Source: Bacillota bacterium (GTDB lineage: Bacteria; Bacillota; Bacilli; Alicyclobacillales; SLC66). From it: a DNA stretch of 21,593 bases. Below the pieces are notes generated by a model. That model saw nothing but the letters and a program-made list of their open reading frames with translations. It searched no databases and was not told where the DNA came from. Location: assembly GCA_021821225.1 (NCBI GenBank), contig JAKACR010000016.1, positions 1 to 21,593 of the forward strand. Direction: 5' to 3'. Below are positions 15,624 to 21,593 of the stretch, one piece after another (position 1 is the stretch's first letter; the number at the start of each line of letters is the position of its first letter). The translations under genes and the position numbers were made by a program.

Positions 15624-15659
15624 AATGTTGTGGTAAACACAAGGAAAGGTGAGATAAAA

Positions 15660-16027
15660 ATGAAAGCTTACCTGGGGACCGCACTGGTTGCCGCTGGCAT
15701 GGCATGTGCTCTCTACGCTGCGCCGAGCCATGCCTATGCGGGAGAAACGCCTTTGCACACGGCGCCGACAACCGTCATCCAACAGATCATGAAAGCCCTG
15801 AAAGACGGGAAGACGCTCCCGGTGCATCGCGTTCCCTACGTTGCGCCGACACAGCCGTTGCCGTCCGGCTTTCCCGCCCCGACCCCTCCGTCTTCTTCTA
15901 CTTCCCCATCTTCGACAGCCGCACCGGCCGCCAGTTCATCAGTGATTCGCTGACTTTTTACCTGCCGTCGGGGAACATTGAAACCGTGTACTCTTACGGC
16001 ACTGACACGGAGGGCCAGCAGGCCTGA
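15660..16027 (+). pseudogene. Small secreted protein, apparently frameshifted
   Basis: ATG 15660 follows AAGGAAAGGTGAG. The N-terminus is a clear signal peptide: MKAYLGTALVAAGMACALYA then APSHAYA, with probable cleavage before GETPLH. The first frame continues to a stop at 15951-15953 but ends in a low-quality Ser/Pro/Ala tail (97 residues in all). From about 15888 the frame one base back reads VFFYFPIFDSRTGRQFISDS and LTFYLPSGNIETVYSYG up to a stop at 16025-16027, which looks like genuine folded-protein sequence. A one-base loss near the C-rich stretch at 15873-15886 would explain this; the repaired protein would have about 122 residues. It could be a real mutation or a sequencing error. The family was not recognised. 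It has its own promoter, and the next gene encodes a membrane-anchored protein. Confidence 0.6.
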
Positions 16028-16079
16028 TTGGCGCCGGTGTTGTCCGCCATCATCTATTTTTTCCGGGCGGGGAGGGACG

Positions 16080-16487
16080 ATGATGCGGGGAATCCGCCGC
16101 TTGTGGATTCATCTGGGCGTGGCGCTGACTGTTTTTGCGGCGGTATTTCTGATTCTGCATCTCATCGCCCGCTCCCACCCCCTTTCTTCCCTGGATCCCG
16201 TGAAAACCGTCAATGCATACGCCCATGCTTTGGAAGACCACAACGGCCGCTTGGCTGCAACGTACGCTATATTTCAAGGCATGAACCGTAAGCAGGAAAC
16301 GGTCTCGCTGCAACAGAATGTAGGCTATGATCCGGTCACTTATTTTCATGTTCAGGGGATGCGTTATCTGTCGCCGACGCGTGCCGTTGTCGCAGTTACG
16401 GTCATCATGGGCGGACATCGTCAGCATATCAATCTTGCTGTCAATCGTTATGATAAACACTGGATGATCTATTTTCCAAAGTTGTAG
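16080..16487 (+). CDS. Small membrane-anchored protein, function unknown
   Basis: Predicted 135 residues (134 if ATG 16083 is used; GGGAGGGA at 16070-16077 suits the second ATG slightly better). A basic start (MMRGIRRLW) and one hydrophobic helix (HLGVALTVFAAVFLILHLIA) are followed by an outside domain of about 100 residues: VKTVNAYAHALEDHNGRLAA, YLSPTRAVVAVTVIMGG and a final NRYDKHWMIYFPKL. The order helix, strand-rich repeats and closing W-x-I suggests an NTF2-like or DUF4878-like fold, but this is only a resemblance. It lies 52 bases after the frameshifted secreted-protein gene and probably shares its promoter. The last third of the gene is AT-richer than its start, near the edge of the atypical region. 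Confidence 0.65.
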   Translation: MMRGIRRLWIHLGVALTVFAAVFLILHLIARSHPLSSLDPVKTVNAYAHALEDHNGRLAATYAIFQGMNRKQETVSLQQNVGYDPVTYFHVQGMRYLSPTRAVVAVTVIMGGHRQHINLAVNRYDKHWMIYFPKL

Positions 16488-16574
16488 GAAAGGATACCTT
16501 CCGCATTCGATTGCGAATTTGCACGGTAAATGTGCGGCATGTATGGTAAATCGGTCTGCAAATGGGCTGCAAAG

Positions 16575-16618
16575 GCACAAATCACAGCAGCACAAATCAC
16601 AGTACAGCACAAATCACA
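16575..16618. repeat. Three direct copies of a 12-bp motif upstream of the regulator promoter
   Basis: GCACAAATCACA occurs perfectly at 16575-16586, 16590-16601 and 16607-16618, with starts 15 and 17 bases apart. The array ends ten bases before the -35 element of the regulator promoter, the usual place for activator sites. Shorter repeats (GGTAAATx2, CTGCAAAx2) lie just upstream. The binding protein is unknown; the adjacent regulator is an obvious candidate. Confidence 0.8.
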
Positions 16619-16628
16619 CCACATCCCC

Positions 16629-16658
16629 TTGACGGGACGCGACCCATTGAACTATGAT
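16629..16658 (+). promoter_or_regulatory. Sigma-A promoter for the regulator-mutarotase-sulfatase genes
   Basis: TTGACG (16629-16634), an 18-base spacer and TATGAT (16653-16658) form a good promoter. The near-palindrome ATATGTGCATAT follows at about 16661-16672, around the expected transcription start, and could be an operator for the GntR/LacI protein encoded next. The leader to the GTG start is about 65 bases. Confidence 0.65.
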
Positions 16659-16731
16659 ATATATGTGCATATGCGCAAAAGGTGATCGGTTGTAACACAT
16701 GATCTTTCGCGTGAAGCTTGGAGGAATGGAA

Positions 16732-17790
16732 GTGGAAAACGATTTCACACCGGCTTATTATCAAATCAAACGAAACATTCGAGCCAAGATTGCTTCGGGA
16801 AATTTAAAAAAGGGCGATGTGCTGCCAGGCCGCAATTCGCTCGTCGCGGAGTATGAGTGCAGTTGGGGCACCCTGAATCGCGCGATCAATGAACTGATTT
16901 TAGAAGGGGTGCTGGTTGCCGAAAGAGGAAAGGGAACGTATGTTTCTAGTTCCCATGTTTCTGAGGATAGCGGCAAGTCGCTTGCGCCGATCAAAGTATG
17001 GCTCTGTCACCCGTTTCCGAGCGTTTATATTTCACTTGTTGAGATGATGGAAGGAATGCGGGAAGTCGCCGTCGAACGGGGCCGTCCGATTGAATTTCTC
17101 GACTCGGTTACGAGCCGCGCCGAACCGACAGACTTAACCGGATATATCGTTGTGACGCCGTCCAACCGGCAGTTTAAGCAACTGCAACGAGCTTGGGACC
17201 GCGGCGAGCGATTTGTTGTCTTGAATTCGGACTTTGAAGACGCTCATTTTTCCACCATCAATGCCGATATTTATGGTTCGACGCGCGCCGCGACTGAGCA
17301 TCTGATTCAACACGGCCATCGACGGATCGGCCTTATGGGTATCCGTTATGGGTTCTCCAATTATGAACGTCGAATCGTTGCATGCCGCGATGCCTTACAT
17401 GAAGTGGGGGCGCCTTTTCACAGTGAATGGATTGTAGAAAGGCTGGAGAGTCACCACGAGACCAAGAAACTGTTTCGGGAATGGTTGGAAACCCACCCGG
17501 AATGCACAGCCATATTTGCAGCCGATTACACATCCGCGCTGATATTGATGGAAATCGTTCAAGAAAAGCAAATTCGGATACCGGAGGATCTCTCTCTCTT
17601 CGCTTCGGGGGAAGCGCCCTCTGCTTCGATGTTGAAAGTTGCTCTATCTACGGTGGTGCAGCCATTTTTAGAACTTGGCAAACGTGCGGTGTCCAGGTTG
17701 GTGGATGAAAGGTGGGACCTCGGGACTGAGCTTTTGTCTTCCCGTTTGATGATTCGAGAATCCGTTGCGGAGCGCATCAAGAAACGATAA
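16732..17790 (+). CDS. Transcriptional regulator, GntR DNA-binding domain plus LacI-type sensor domain
   Basis: A 352-residue hybrid regulator like AraR. Residues about 5-72 form a GntR winged helix (PAYYQIKRNIRAKIASGNLK, LPGRNSLVAEYECSWGTLNR, GVLVAERGKGTYV). Residues about 85-345 are a periplasmic-binding-protein-like sugar sensor with typical stretches GSTRAATEHLIQHGHRRIGL, CTAIFAADYTSALILMEIVQ and IPEDLSLFAS. The start is GTG 16732: GGAGG at 16720-16724 is seven bases upstream, whereas ATG 16726 almost touches that site and ATG 16699 has none. The first gene of a catabolic set, it most likely represses its own operon until a sugar or sugar derivative binds. Base composition is visibly more AT-rich than in the housekeeping genes. 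Confidence 0.9.
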   Translation: MENDFTPAYYQIKRNIRAKIASGNLKKGDVLPGRNSLVAEYECSWGTLNRAINELILEGVLVAERGKGTYVSSSHVSEDSGKSLAPIKVWLCHPFPSVYISLVEMMEGMREVAVERGRPIEFLDSVTSRAEPTDLTGYIVVTPSNRQFKQLQRAWDRGERFVVLNSDFEDAHFSTINADIYGSTRAATEHLIQHGHRRIGLMGIRYGFSNYERRIVACRDALHEVGAPFHSEWIVERLESHHETKKLFREWLETHPECTAIFAADYTSALILMEIVQEKQIRIPEDLSLFASGEAPSASMLKVALSTVVQPFLELGKRAVSRLVDERWDLGTELLSSRLMIRESVAERIKKR

Positions 17791-17804
17791 GGCGGAGGAT
17801 GTCC

Positions 17805-18113
17805 ATGTCGAGGCGCGCTTTTTTAATCCATATTCACGAAGGTATGGCTGAGGAGTATAAAAAGAGGCACAAAGAAGTTTGGCCTGAGGTGAAAGATGCT
17901 TTGAAGGCGAATGGAGTGTTCAACTACTCGATTTATTTGCAGGGGCATACTCTCTTCGCTTATATGGAGATGGAAGGCGATTTCGAACAGGGATTTCGCA
18001 AATTACATCAGGACCCGGCCAGTGTTCGCTGGCGAGAATTCATGGCGGATATCATTTTGCGCGATGAAAATTTTGGATTTCACTTTCTCGAAGAGGTTTT
18101 TCATATGGATTAG
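17805..18113 (+). CDS. rhaM: L-rhamnose mutarotase family protein (RhaM/YiiL-like)
   Basis: A 102-residue protein of the dimeric alpha/beta-barrel mutarotase family that interconverts alpha and beta anomers of L-rhamnose. The family signature is clear: MSRRAFLIHIHEGMAEEYKK, then RHKEVWPEVKDALKANGV, NYSIYLQGHTLFAYMEME, RWREFMADII and the C-terminal LEEVFHMD. Tyr18 and His22 align with the catalytic pair of E. coli RhaM. Family members acting on L-fucose are known, so the sugar is not certain. The start is ATG 17805 with GGAGG (17794-17798) six bases upstream; ATG 17799 touches that site. It lies 14 bases after the regulator and about 54 bases before the sulfatase, clearly one operon. No rhamnose isomerase, kinase or aldolase is in the window. 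Confidence 0.92.
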   Translation: MSRRAFLIHIHEGMAEEYKKRHKEVWPEVKDALKANGVFNYSIYLQGHTLFAYMEMEGDFEQGFRKLHQDPASVRWREFMADIILRDENFGFHFLEEVFHMD

Positions 18114-18167
18114 TCGGACGATTGAATGTCTGGTCAGACGATCGGAATGTTTGGGAGGGGCAAATCC

Positions 18168-19646
18168 GTGACGAAACCGCTGAATGTATTGTTCATTACA
18201 GTTGACCAGTTACGATATGACAGCTTGGGTTGTAATGGGCATCCATTGGTTAAAACCCCTCATATTGATCAACTTGCAGCTGGCGGTGTGCGATTTGAAA
18301 ACGCTTTTGTTCAGTCGGCTGTTTGTGCGCCTTCACGGGCGTGTCTCTATACGGGACGTTATGTACACAACCATCGCGTTCGATTTAACGAGGTTCCCTT
18401 TGGAGCGGGTGAGAGAACCATTGCAGATTATTTTCGCGAAGCGGGATACCGTTCAGCATTGATAGGCCGGACACATTTCACGCCAATCACAGAAACGTAT
18501 GGATTTGAATATTACGCGTACTATGACGGTCTCCCGTCAAAGGATGCCTATTCGAATTATCCGGACTATCTCCGCAAGTGCGGGTATTGTGAGGAGGACA
18601 TTACATTCCGTTACTGGCCGAAAGAATTGACGCCAATCCCAGGCCATGAAGCATATCCGGAGGATTTTCAGGAAGCATTCTATCCTTCGAGGATTGCGGA
18701 GGAGCACAGTGATACCGCATACCTGACCAACGAGGCGATCCGTTTCATGCATGAAACGGAAGATAGGCCCTGGATGCTTCATCTATCCTACTGGAAGCCG
18801 CACTTACCTTTCAGTGTTTCGGAACCCTACCATGGCATGTACGATCCAAGTGAAGTCCCGATGCCACAGTTGATGGACAATGAGTTGGACATGAAACCTG
18901 CTTTACAAAATTTGTTCCGGGAAGAACGCAGAGGGAATTTTCTCAGTGATGAAACGTTGTTGCGTCAAGTTCGCGCCGTTTATTACGGGATGATCACGCA
19001 AATCGATGACCACCTGGGCCGTTTGTTCAATGAGATGAAACAGATGGGGATTATGGAAAATACCCTGATTGTCTTTATATCGGACCACGGCGAATACCTT
19101 GGGGATCACCATATGGTGGAAAAGGAGCTCTTCTATGACCAGGCTGTCCATGTCCCTTTGATTCTACACCTTCCGGGTGTTGTCCCAAGGGGTATGGTCG
19201 ATCGCAACTTTGCTGAAGCGGTGGATATCCTGCCAACCTGTCTTGATGCCGCCAAGTTGTCCATTCCCAATGGGGTGACGGGGCGGAGTCTGCTGCCCTT
19301 GATCAACGGGGAAACGACTTCTTGGCGCCAGGAAGTATTTGCTGAATGGGATTTTCAATATTACCATTTCCGAAAGTATTTACACCTGCAGCCTCAGCAA
19401 TGTAAAGCCATCATGGTTCGCAACCAAGAATGGAAGTATGTGCACTATAGTGATCAACCTTGTGAACTCTACAATTTAATCGAGGACCCAAACGAATTCC
19501 GCAACCTTGCCGACGACCCCTCATTTCGCGAAAAAGCAGAGGAAATGCGTGTGAAAATCCTGAATTGGCGGATGCACACAGAGGACAAAGATCCGGAGAT
19601 GGATTATACATTCGCAACCTATCTACGTAATCCTTGGAACGATTAA
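18168..19646 (+). CDS. Type I sulfatase, Cys-type, cytoplasmic
   Basis: A 492-residue arylsulfatase-family hydrolase (alkaline phosphatase superfamily) that removes sulfate esters. The formylglycine motif is VCAPSRACLYTGR: Cys53, then Pro-Ser-Arg and the TGR end, so Cys53 must be oxidised by a maturase encoded elsewhere. Metal-binding segments are NVLFITVDQLRYDSLG at the N-terminus and FISDHGEYLGDHHMVEK. The C-terminal CELYNLIEDPNEFRNLADDP is typical. There is no signal peptide, so desulfation takes place inside the cell. The start is GTG 18168 with GGGAGGGG (18153-18160) seven bases upstream; ATG 18126 lacks a site and would add an unrelated 14 residues. Its place after a mutarotase suggests a sulfated deoxysugar as substrate. 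A phosphonate or phosphate monoester hydrolase activity cannot be excluded. Confidence 0.9.
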   Translation: MTKPLNVLFITVDQLRYDSLGCNGHPLVKTPHIDQLAAGGVRFENAFVQSAVCAPSRACLYTGRYVHNHRVRFNEVPFGAGERTIADYFREAGYRSALIGRTHFTPITETYGFEYYAYYDGLPSKDAYSNYPDYLRKCGYCEEDITFRYWPKELTPIPGHEAYPEDFQEAFYPSRIAEEHSDTAYLTNEAIRFMHETEDRPWMLHLSYWKPHLPFSVSEPYHGMYDPSEVPMPQLMDNELDMKPALQNLFREERRGNFLSDETLLRQVRAVYYGMITQIDDHLGRLFNEMKQMGIMENTLIVFISDHGEYLGDHHMVEKELFYDQAVHVPLILHLPGVVPRGMVDRNFAEAVDILPTCLDAAKLSIPNGVTGRSLLPLINGETTSWRQEVFAEWDFQYYHFRKYLHLQPQQCKAIMVRNQEWKYVHYSDQPCELYNLIEDPNEFRNLADDPSFREKAEEMRVKILNWRMHTEDKDPEMDYTFATYLRNPWND

Positions 19647-19918
19647 GCGAATCGGATAAAGCCGGCATAATCCAAAGTGAACGTAATTGAAAAGCGTGGT
19701 TGGGGTTGTTGAAAGCGCATACGTCCTCCGCCGGTATTCGTGTGATGTTTGACCAAAATCAGGAAAGTGCTTGATTGCACTGCGGGGAGGTGAATGCCGT
19801 CGAGAACAGTTCGGCATTTTGAACAGAATCGCAGGGGAGTTCACGCTGGCAGCGCATTTTCAACAGCCGTGTTTGAATGTATAACGTCTGACAACCACTT
19901 TTAGGGAGGAATCAGGTT
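19647..19918. other. Intergenic region between sulfatase and MFS gene, with possible regulatory sites
   Basis: TTGAAAGCGCATACG at 19709-19723 matches 14 of 15 positions of the catabolite-responsive element consensus (WTGNAANCGNWNNCW) bound by CcpA in Bacillota. TTGACC at 19749 is a possible -35 with only a poor -10. A short frame, ATG 19794 to TAG 19902-19904 (36 residues), follows GGGGAGGTGA and ends on the ribosome binding site of the MFS gene, so it could be a leader peptide. It has no recognisable homology and may be fortuitous. No terminator hairpin was seen. Confidence 0.35.
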
Positions 19919-21214
19919 ATGAGGTTATCAAATAAAGTAGCCATTTTGGCGGGGATGGGGGGATTGCTTGATGGATACGATCTGATTGTCATATCGGGTG
20001 CAATTACTTTAATCGCAAAAACGTTTTCCATCACTTCTCCCTCTGTGAAAGGACTCCTGATCGGTATAGCTTTCCTCGGAGGGTTTTTTGGCTCTCTGTT
20101 CCTTAGCAGGCTGATTGACGAATATGGCCGAAAGATGATGTTTGTCCTAGACTTGTTCTTATTTATCGGAGGGACGTTGATTTCCGCTCTGGCGGTGAAC
20201 GTACCCATGCTTTTTGTGGGAAGATTCTTTACAGGTCTGGCAATCGGAGTCGACTTGGCCGTCAGTTGGACCCTTGTTGCAGAATTTTCACCAAAGGAAC
20301 GTCGAGGGTTTTTGCTGTCATTACAGTTTATTTTATGGGGTATTGGAGCGATGGTATCATTTCTAATCCTGGACATGTTCTTGTCTGTTGGTACAGGGGC
20401 TTGGCGGTTCGCGTTCTTGGTCGGACTCATCCCCGCCATTGTCGTCCTCTTGATAAGGAGGTCTATCCCGGAATCCCCACGATGGTTGGCTTCGAAAGGA
20501 AAAGTGAAAGAAGCTAATGATATTATCAAAAATTCGGATACTGACATATCCGCAGAAACACTGACCGTATTGAACTCAAGCTCACATCGCTACGCATGGT
20601 CCTCGTTGTTTGGTGGCAAATTGATCCGCTTGGTTGTCGGTGTCTTTATCTCTACATTCCTGGCGTTTTTCTTGACGGCCCCCATCAATTTATACACCTC
20701 GCAGGTGCTGACAACGGTAGGTCTAACAGGCAGTCTGCAGGTATCGTTGCTGGGTTCGGCCTTTGTCTGGTTGTTCAATGTGATTGGGTTTATCGCGGGA
20801 GGATTATTAATAGACAAAGCAGGCAGAAGGCCCGTGGGGATCATTGCCTTTGGGTTAATGACGGCGATCCTGGGATTCCTGCTTGTTTTTAAAGTTTCAC
20901 CGGCACTGTTTTTTGTGCTATGGATTGTGATGGAGTTTCTCGGTGCTTTTGGCGCAAGCGTTACCTGGACCTGGGCTGCCGAATTGTTCCCCACGTCCGT
21001 CAGAGCTTTTGCCATGGGCGTCAACAGTTCTGCAAACAGGTTGAGCGGCTTCGTCTCATCGTACGTGATTGCCCTGATTTTGGCGCAATCGATAAAATTG
21101 TTATATATATCGGGAATTTGCGCGGGGGTGGTCATCATCTTTATCATCGCAGTTGTCATCAATGTGGAATCCAGGGGCAGGGCACTCGAAGACATCTCTG
21201 AACTGAGCCTGTAA
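19919..21214 (+). CDS. MFS transporter (sugar/organic-anion porter type)
   Basis: A 431-residue permease with 12 predicted membrane helices. The N-terminus GMGGLLDGYDLIVISGAITL is characteristic of sugar-porter and related aromatic-acid/metabolite symporters. Further motifs are SRLIDEYGRKMMFVLDLFLF (loop 2-3), VGRFFTGLAIGVDLAVSWTL (helix 4), IRRSIPESPRWLASKGK (loop 6-7) and IDKAGRRPVGIIAF (loop 8-9). ATG 19919 follows GGGAGGA at 19904-19910. It is shorter than the minus-strand MFS protein and clearly a different subtype. Composition matches the AT-richer block, and it is the natural uptake system for the sulfatase/mutarotase substrate; a negatively charged sulfated sugar would fit a porter of this type. 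That assignment is inference from context. Confidence 0.88.
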   Translation: MRLSNKVAILAGMGGLLDGYDLIVISGAITLIAKTFSITSPSVKGLLIGIAFLGGFFGSLFLSRLIDEYGRKMMFVLDLFLFIGGTLISALAVNVPMLFVGRFFTGLAIGVDLAVSWTLVAEFSPKERRGFLLSLQFILWGIGAMVSFLILDMFLSVGTGAWRFAFLVGLIPAIVVLLIRRSIPESPRWLASKGKVKEANDIIKNSDTDISAETLTVLNSSSHRYAWSSLFGGKLIRLVVGVFISTFLAFFLTAPINLYTSQVLTTVGLTGSLQVSLLGSAFVWLFNVIGFIAGGLLIDKAGRRPVGIIAFGLMTAILGFLLVFKVSPALFFVLWIVMEFLGAFGASVTWTWAAELFPTSVRAFAMGVNSSANRLSGFVSSYVIALILAQSIKLLYISGICAGVVIIFIIAVVINVESRGRALEDISELSL

Positions 21215-21312
21215 TTCGCGGGAATTGTGGAAAATGGCTGATTTTGCAGGGGGAGTTGCTAGCTGGATCGATGGATCGGATGGTCGAACGGTTTGAAGCT
21301 CGGACAGCACCT

Positions 21313-21354
21313 GAAAAAATCGCCCGGAACGGGGCACACCCCCGAATCCGGGCG
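21313..21354 (-). terminator. Terminator-like hairpin facing the minus strand
   Basis: The stem CGCCCGGA (21321-21328) pairs with TCCGGGCG (21347-21354), and inner CGGGG (21330-21334) pairs with CCCCG (21340-21344), leaving a five-base loop. An A-run (GAAAAAAT, 21313-21320) lies on the left, so the T-tail follows the hairpin only when read on the minus strand. In the plus direction no T-run follows. It is directly adjacent to the rRNA promoter. Confidence 0.6.
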
Positions 21355-21384
21355 TTGACAGGGGGGAGCGGGCTGTGCTATATT
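21355..21384 (+). promoter_or_regulatory. rRNA operon promoter
   Basis: TTGACA (21355-21360), an 18-base G-rich spacer and TATATT (21379-21384) form a near-consensus promoter about 93 bases before the 16S rRNA start. The leader contains CCTTGAAAACTAAAT (21436-21450), like the conserved boxA-type sequence found before rRNA genes in Bacillota and needed for antitermination and processing. Only one promoter is visible before the 16S gene. Confidence 0.8.
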
Positions 21385-21476
21385 ACGTTTTGCCGCTCGG
21401 CAGGGGAACAGCCCGGCGCGGACGGCGGATCCGATCCTTGAAAACTAAATCCGTATCGGACATCACGCGAAACCAC

Positions 21477-21593
21477 GCAACTGAGAGTTTGATCCTGGCT
21501 CAGGACGAACGCTGGCGGCGTGCCTAATACATGCAAGTCGAGCGCTTGCGCCGCCTTCGGGGGGCGCGAGAGCGGCGGACGGGTGAGGAGCAC
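21477..21593 (+). rRNA. rrs: 16S ribosomal RNA, 5' end (truncated by window edge)
   Basis: AGAGTTTGATCCTGGCTCAG (21484-21503) is the universal 5' sequence of bacterial 16S rRNA (E. coli position 8). It is followed by GACGAACGCTGGCGGCGTGC and CTAATACATGCAAGTCGAGCG, the Bacilli form. The first variable region then begins (CGCCGCCTTCGGGGGGCG hairpin) and GGCGGACGGGTGAG follows. The mature start near 21477 was set by alignment to E. coli numbering. The gene runs off the right edge. The fragment supports Bacillota, class Bacilli, but is too short for a genus. Confidence 0.98.

Noticed and set aside
15873..15896. Programmed -1 ribosomal frameshift in the secreted-protein gene
   Set aside because: No X-XXY-YYZ slippery heptamer lies in the correct phase and no clear downstream stem-loop is visible; a mutation or sequencing error explains it better.
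16575..16618. CRISPR array
   Set aside because: The repeats are only 12 bases long, the spacers three to five bases, and there are no cas genes nearby.
21245..21300. Short GGATCGATGGATCGG direct repeat between the porter and the rRNA promoter
   Set aside because: The unit is four to eight bases with no further copies; simple local similarity only.

Overview
The window comes from a moderately high-GC member of the Bacillota, class Bacilli. Three things point there: the gene order hisS-aspS-rarA-Rrf2 regulator-cysteine desulfurase, strong GGAGG-type ribosome binding sites with frequent GTG/TTG starts, and a Bacilli-like 16S rRNA 5' end at the right edge. An Alicyclobacillaceae-like lineage is a guess, not something the sequence proves.

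Positions 1-6000 are a co-directional housekeeping block: the 3' part of hisS, aspS overlapping it by 17 bases, rarA/mgsA, a CymR-like Rrf2 regulator, an IscS/NifS-type cysteine desulfurase, a small zinc-ribbon protein and a small single-span membrane protein. No mnmA follows the desulfurase. Positions 6000-11606 hold a perfect 21-bp inverted repeat, an AI-2E/PerM-family membrane protein, the decayed 3' end of an alpha/beta hydrolase gene, and two overlapping ABC exporter genes that probably form a heterodimer. An MFS transporter lies on the minus strand (11626-13095), convergent with the exporters.

Positions 13138-14730 are rich in one small repeat family. One copy is intact (about 192 bp, 18-bp perfect terminal inverted repeats, 8-bp flanking direct repeats TCTTTGAG). 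It sits exactly between a short-chain dehydrogenase gene and an AAA ATPase gene that look like a former operon. Truncated copies lie at 13251-13303 and 13628-13661, and degenerate pieces at about 5638, 5999 and 7339.

Downstream are a strong promoter, a small secreted-protein gene that appears frameshifted, and a small membrane-anchored protein. From about 16500 to 21214 the DNA is visibly AT-richer (29 of 60 bases G+C at 18841-18900, against 39 of 60 at 9121-9180). It encodes a catabolic cassette: a GntR/LacI hybrid regulator, an L-rhamnose mutarotase family protein, a cytoplasmic Cys-type sulfatase and an MFS transporter. The simplest reading is a horizontally acquired module for import and intracellular desulfation of a sulfated deoxyhexose such as rhamnose sulfate, controlled by the first gene. 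The window ends with a minus-facing terminator-like hairpin, an rRNA promoter and the first 117 bases of a 16S rRNA gene.
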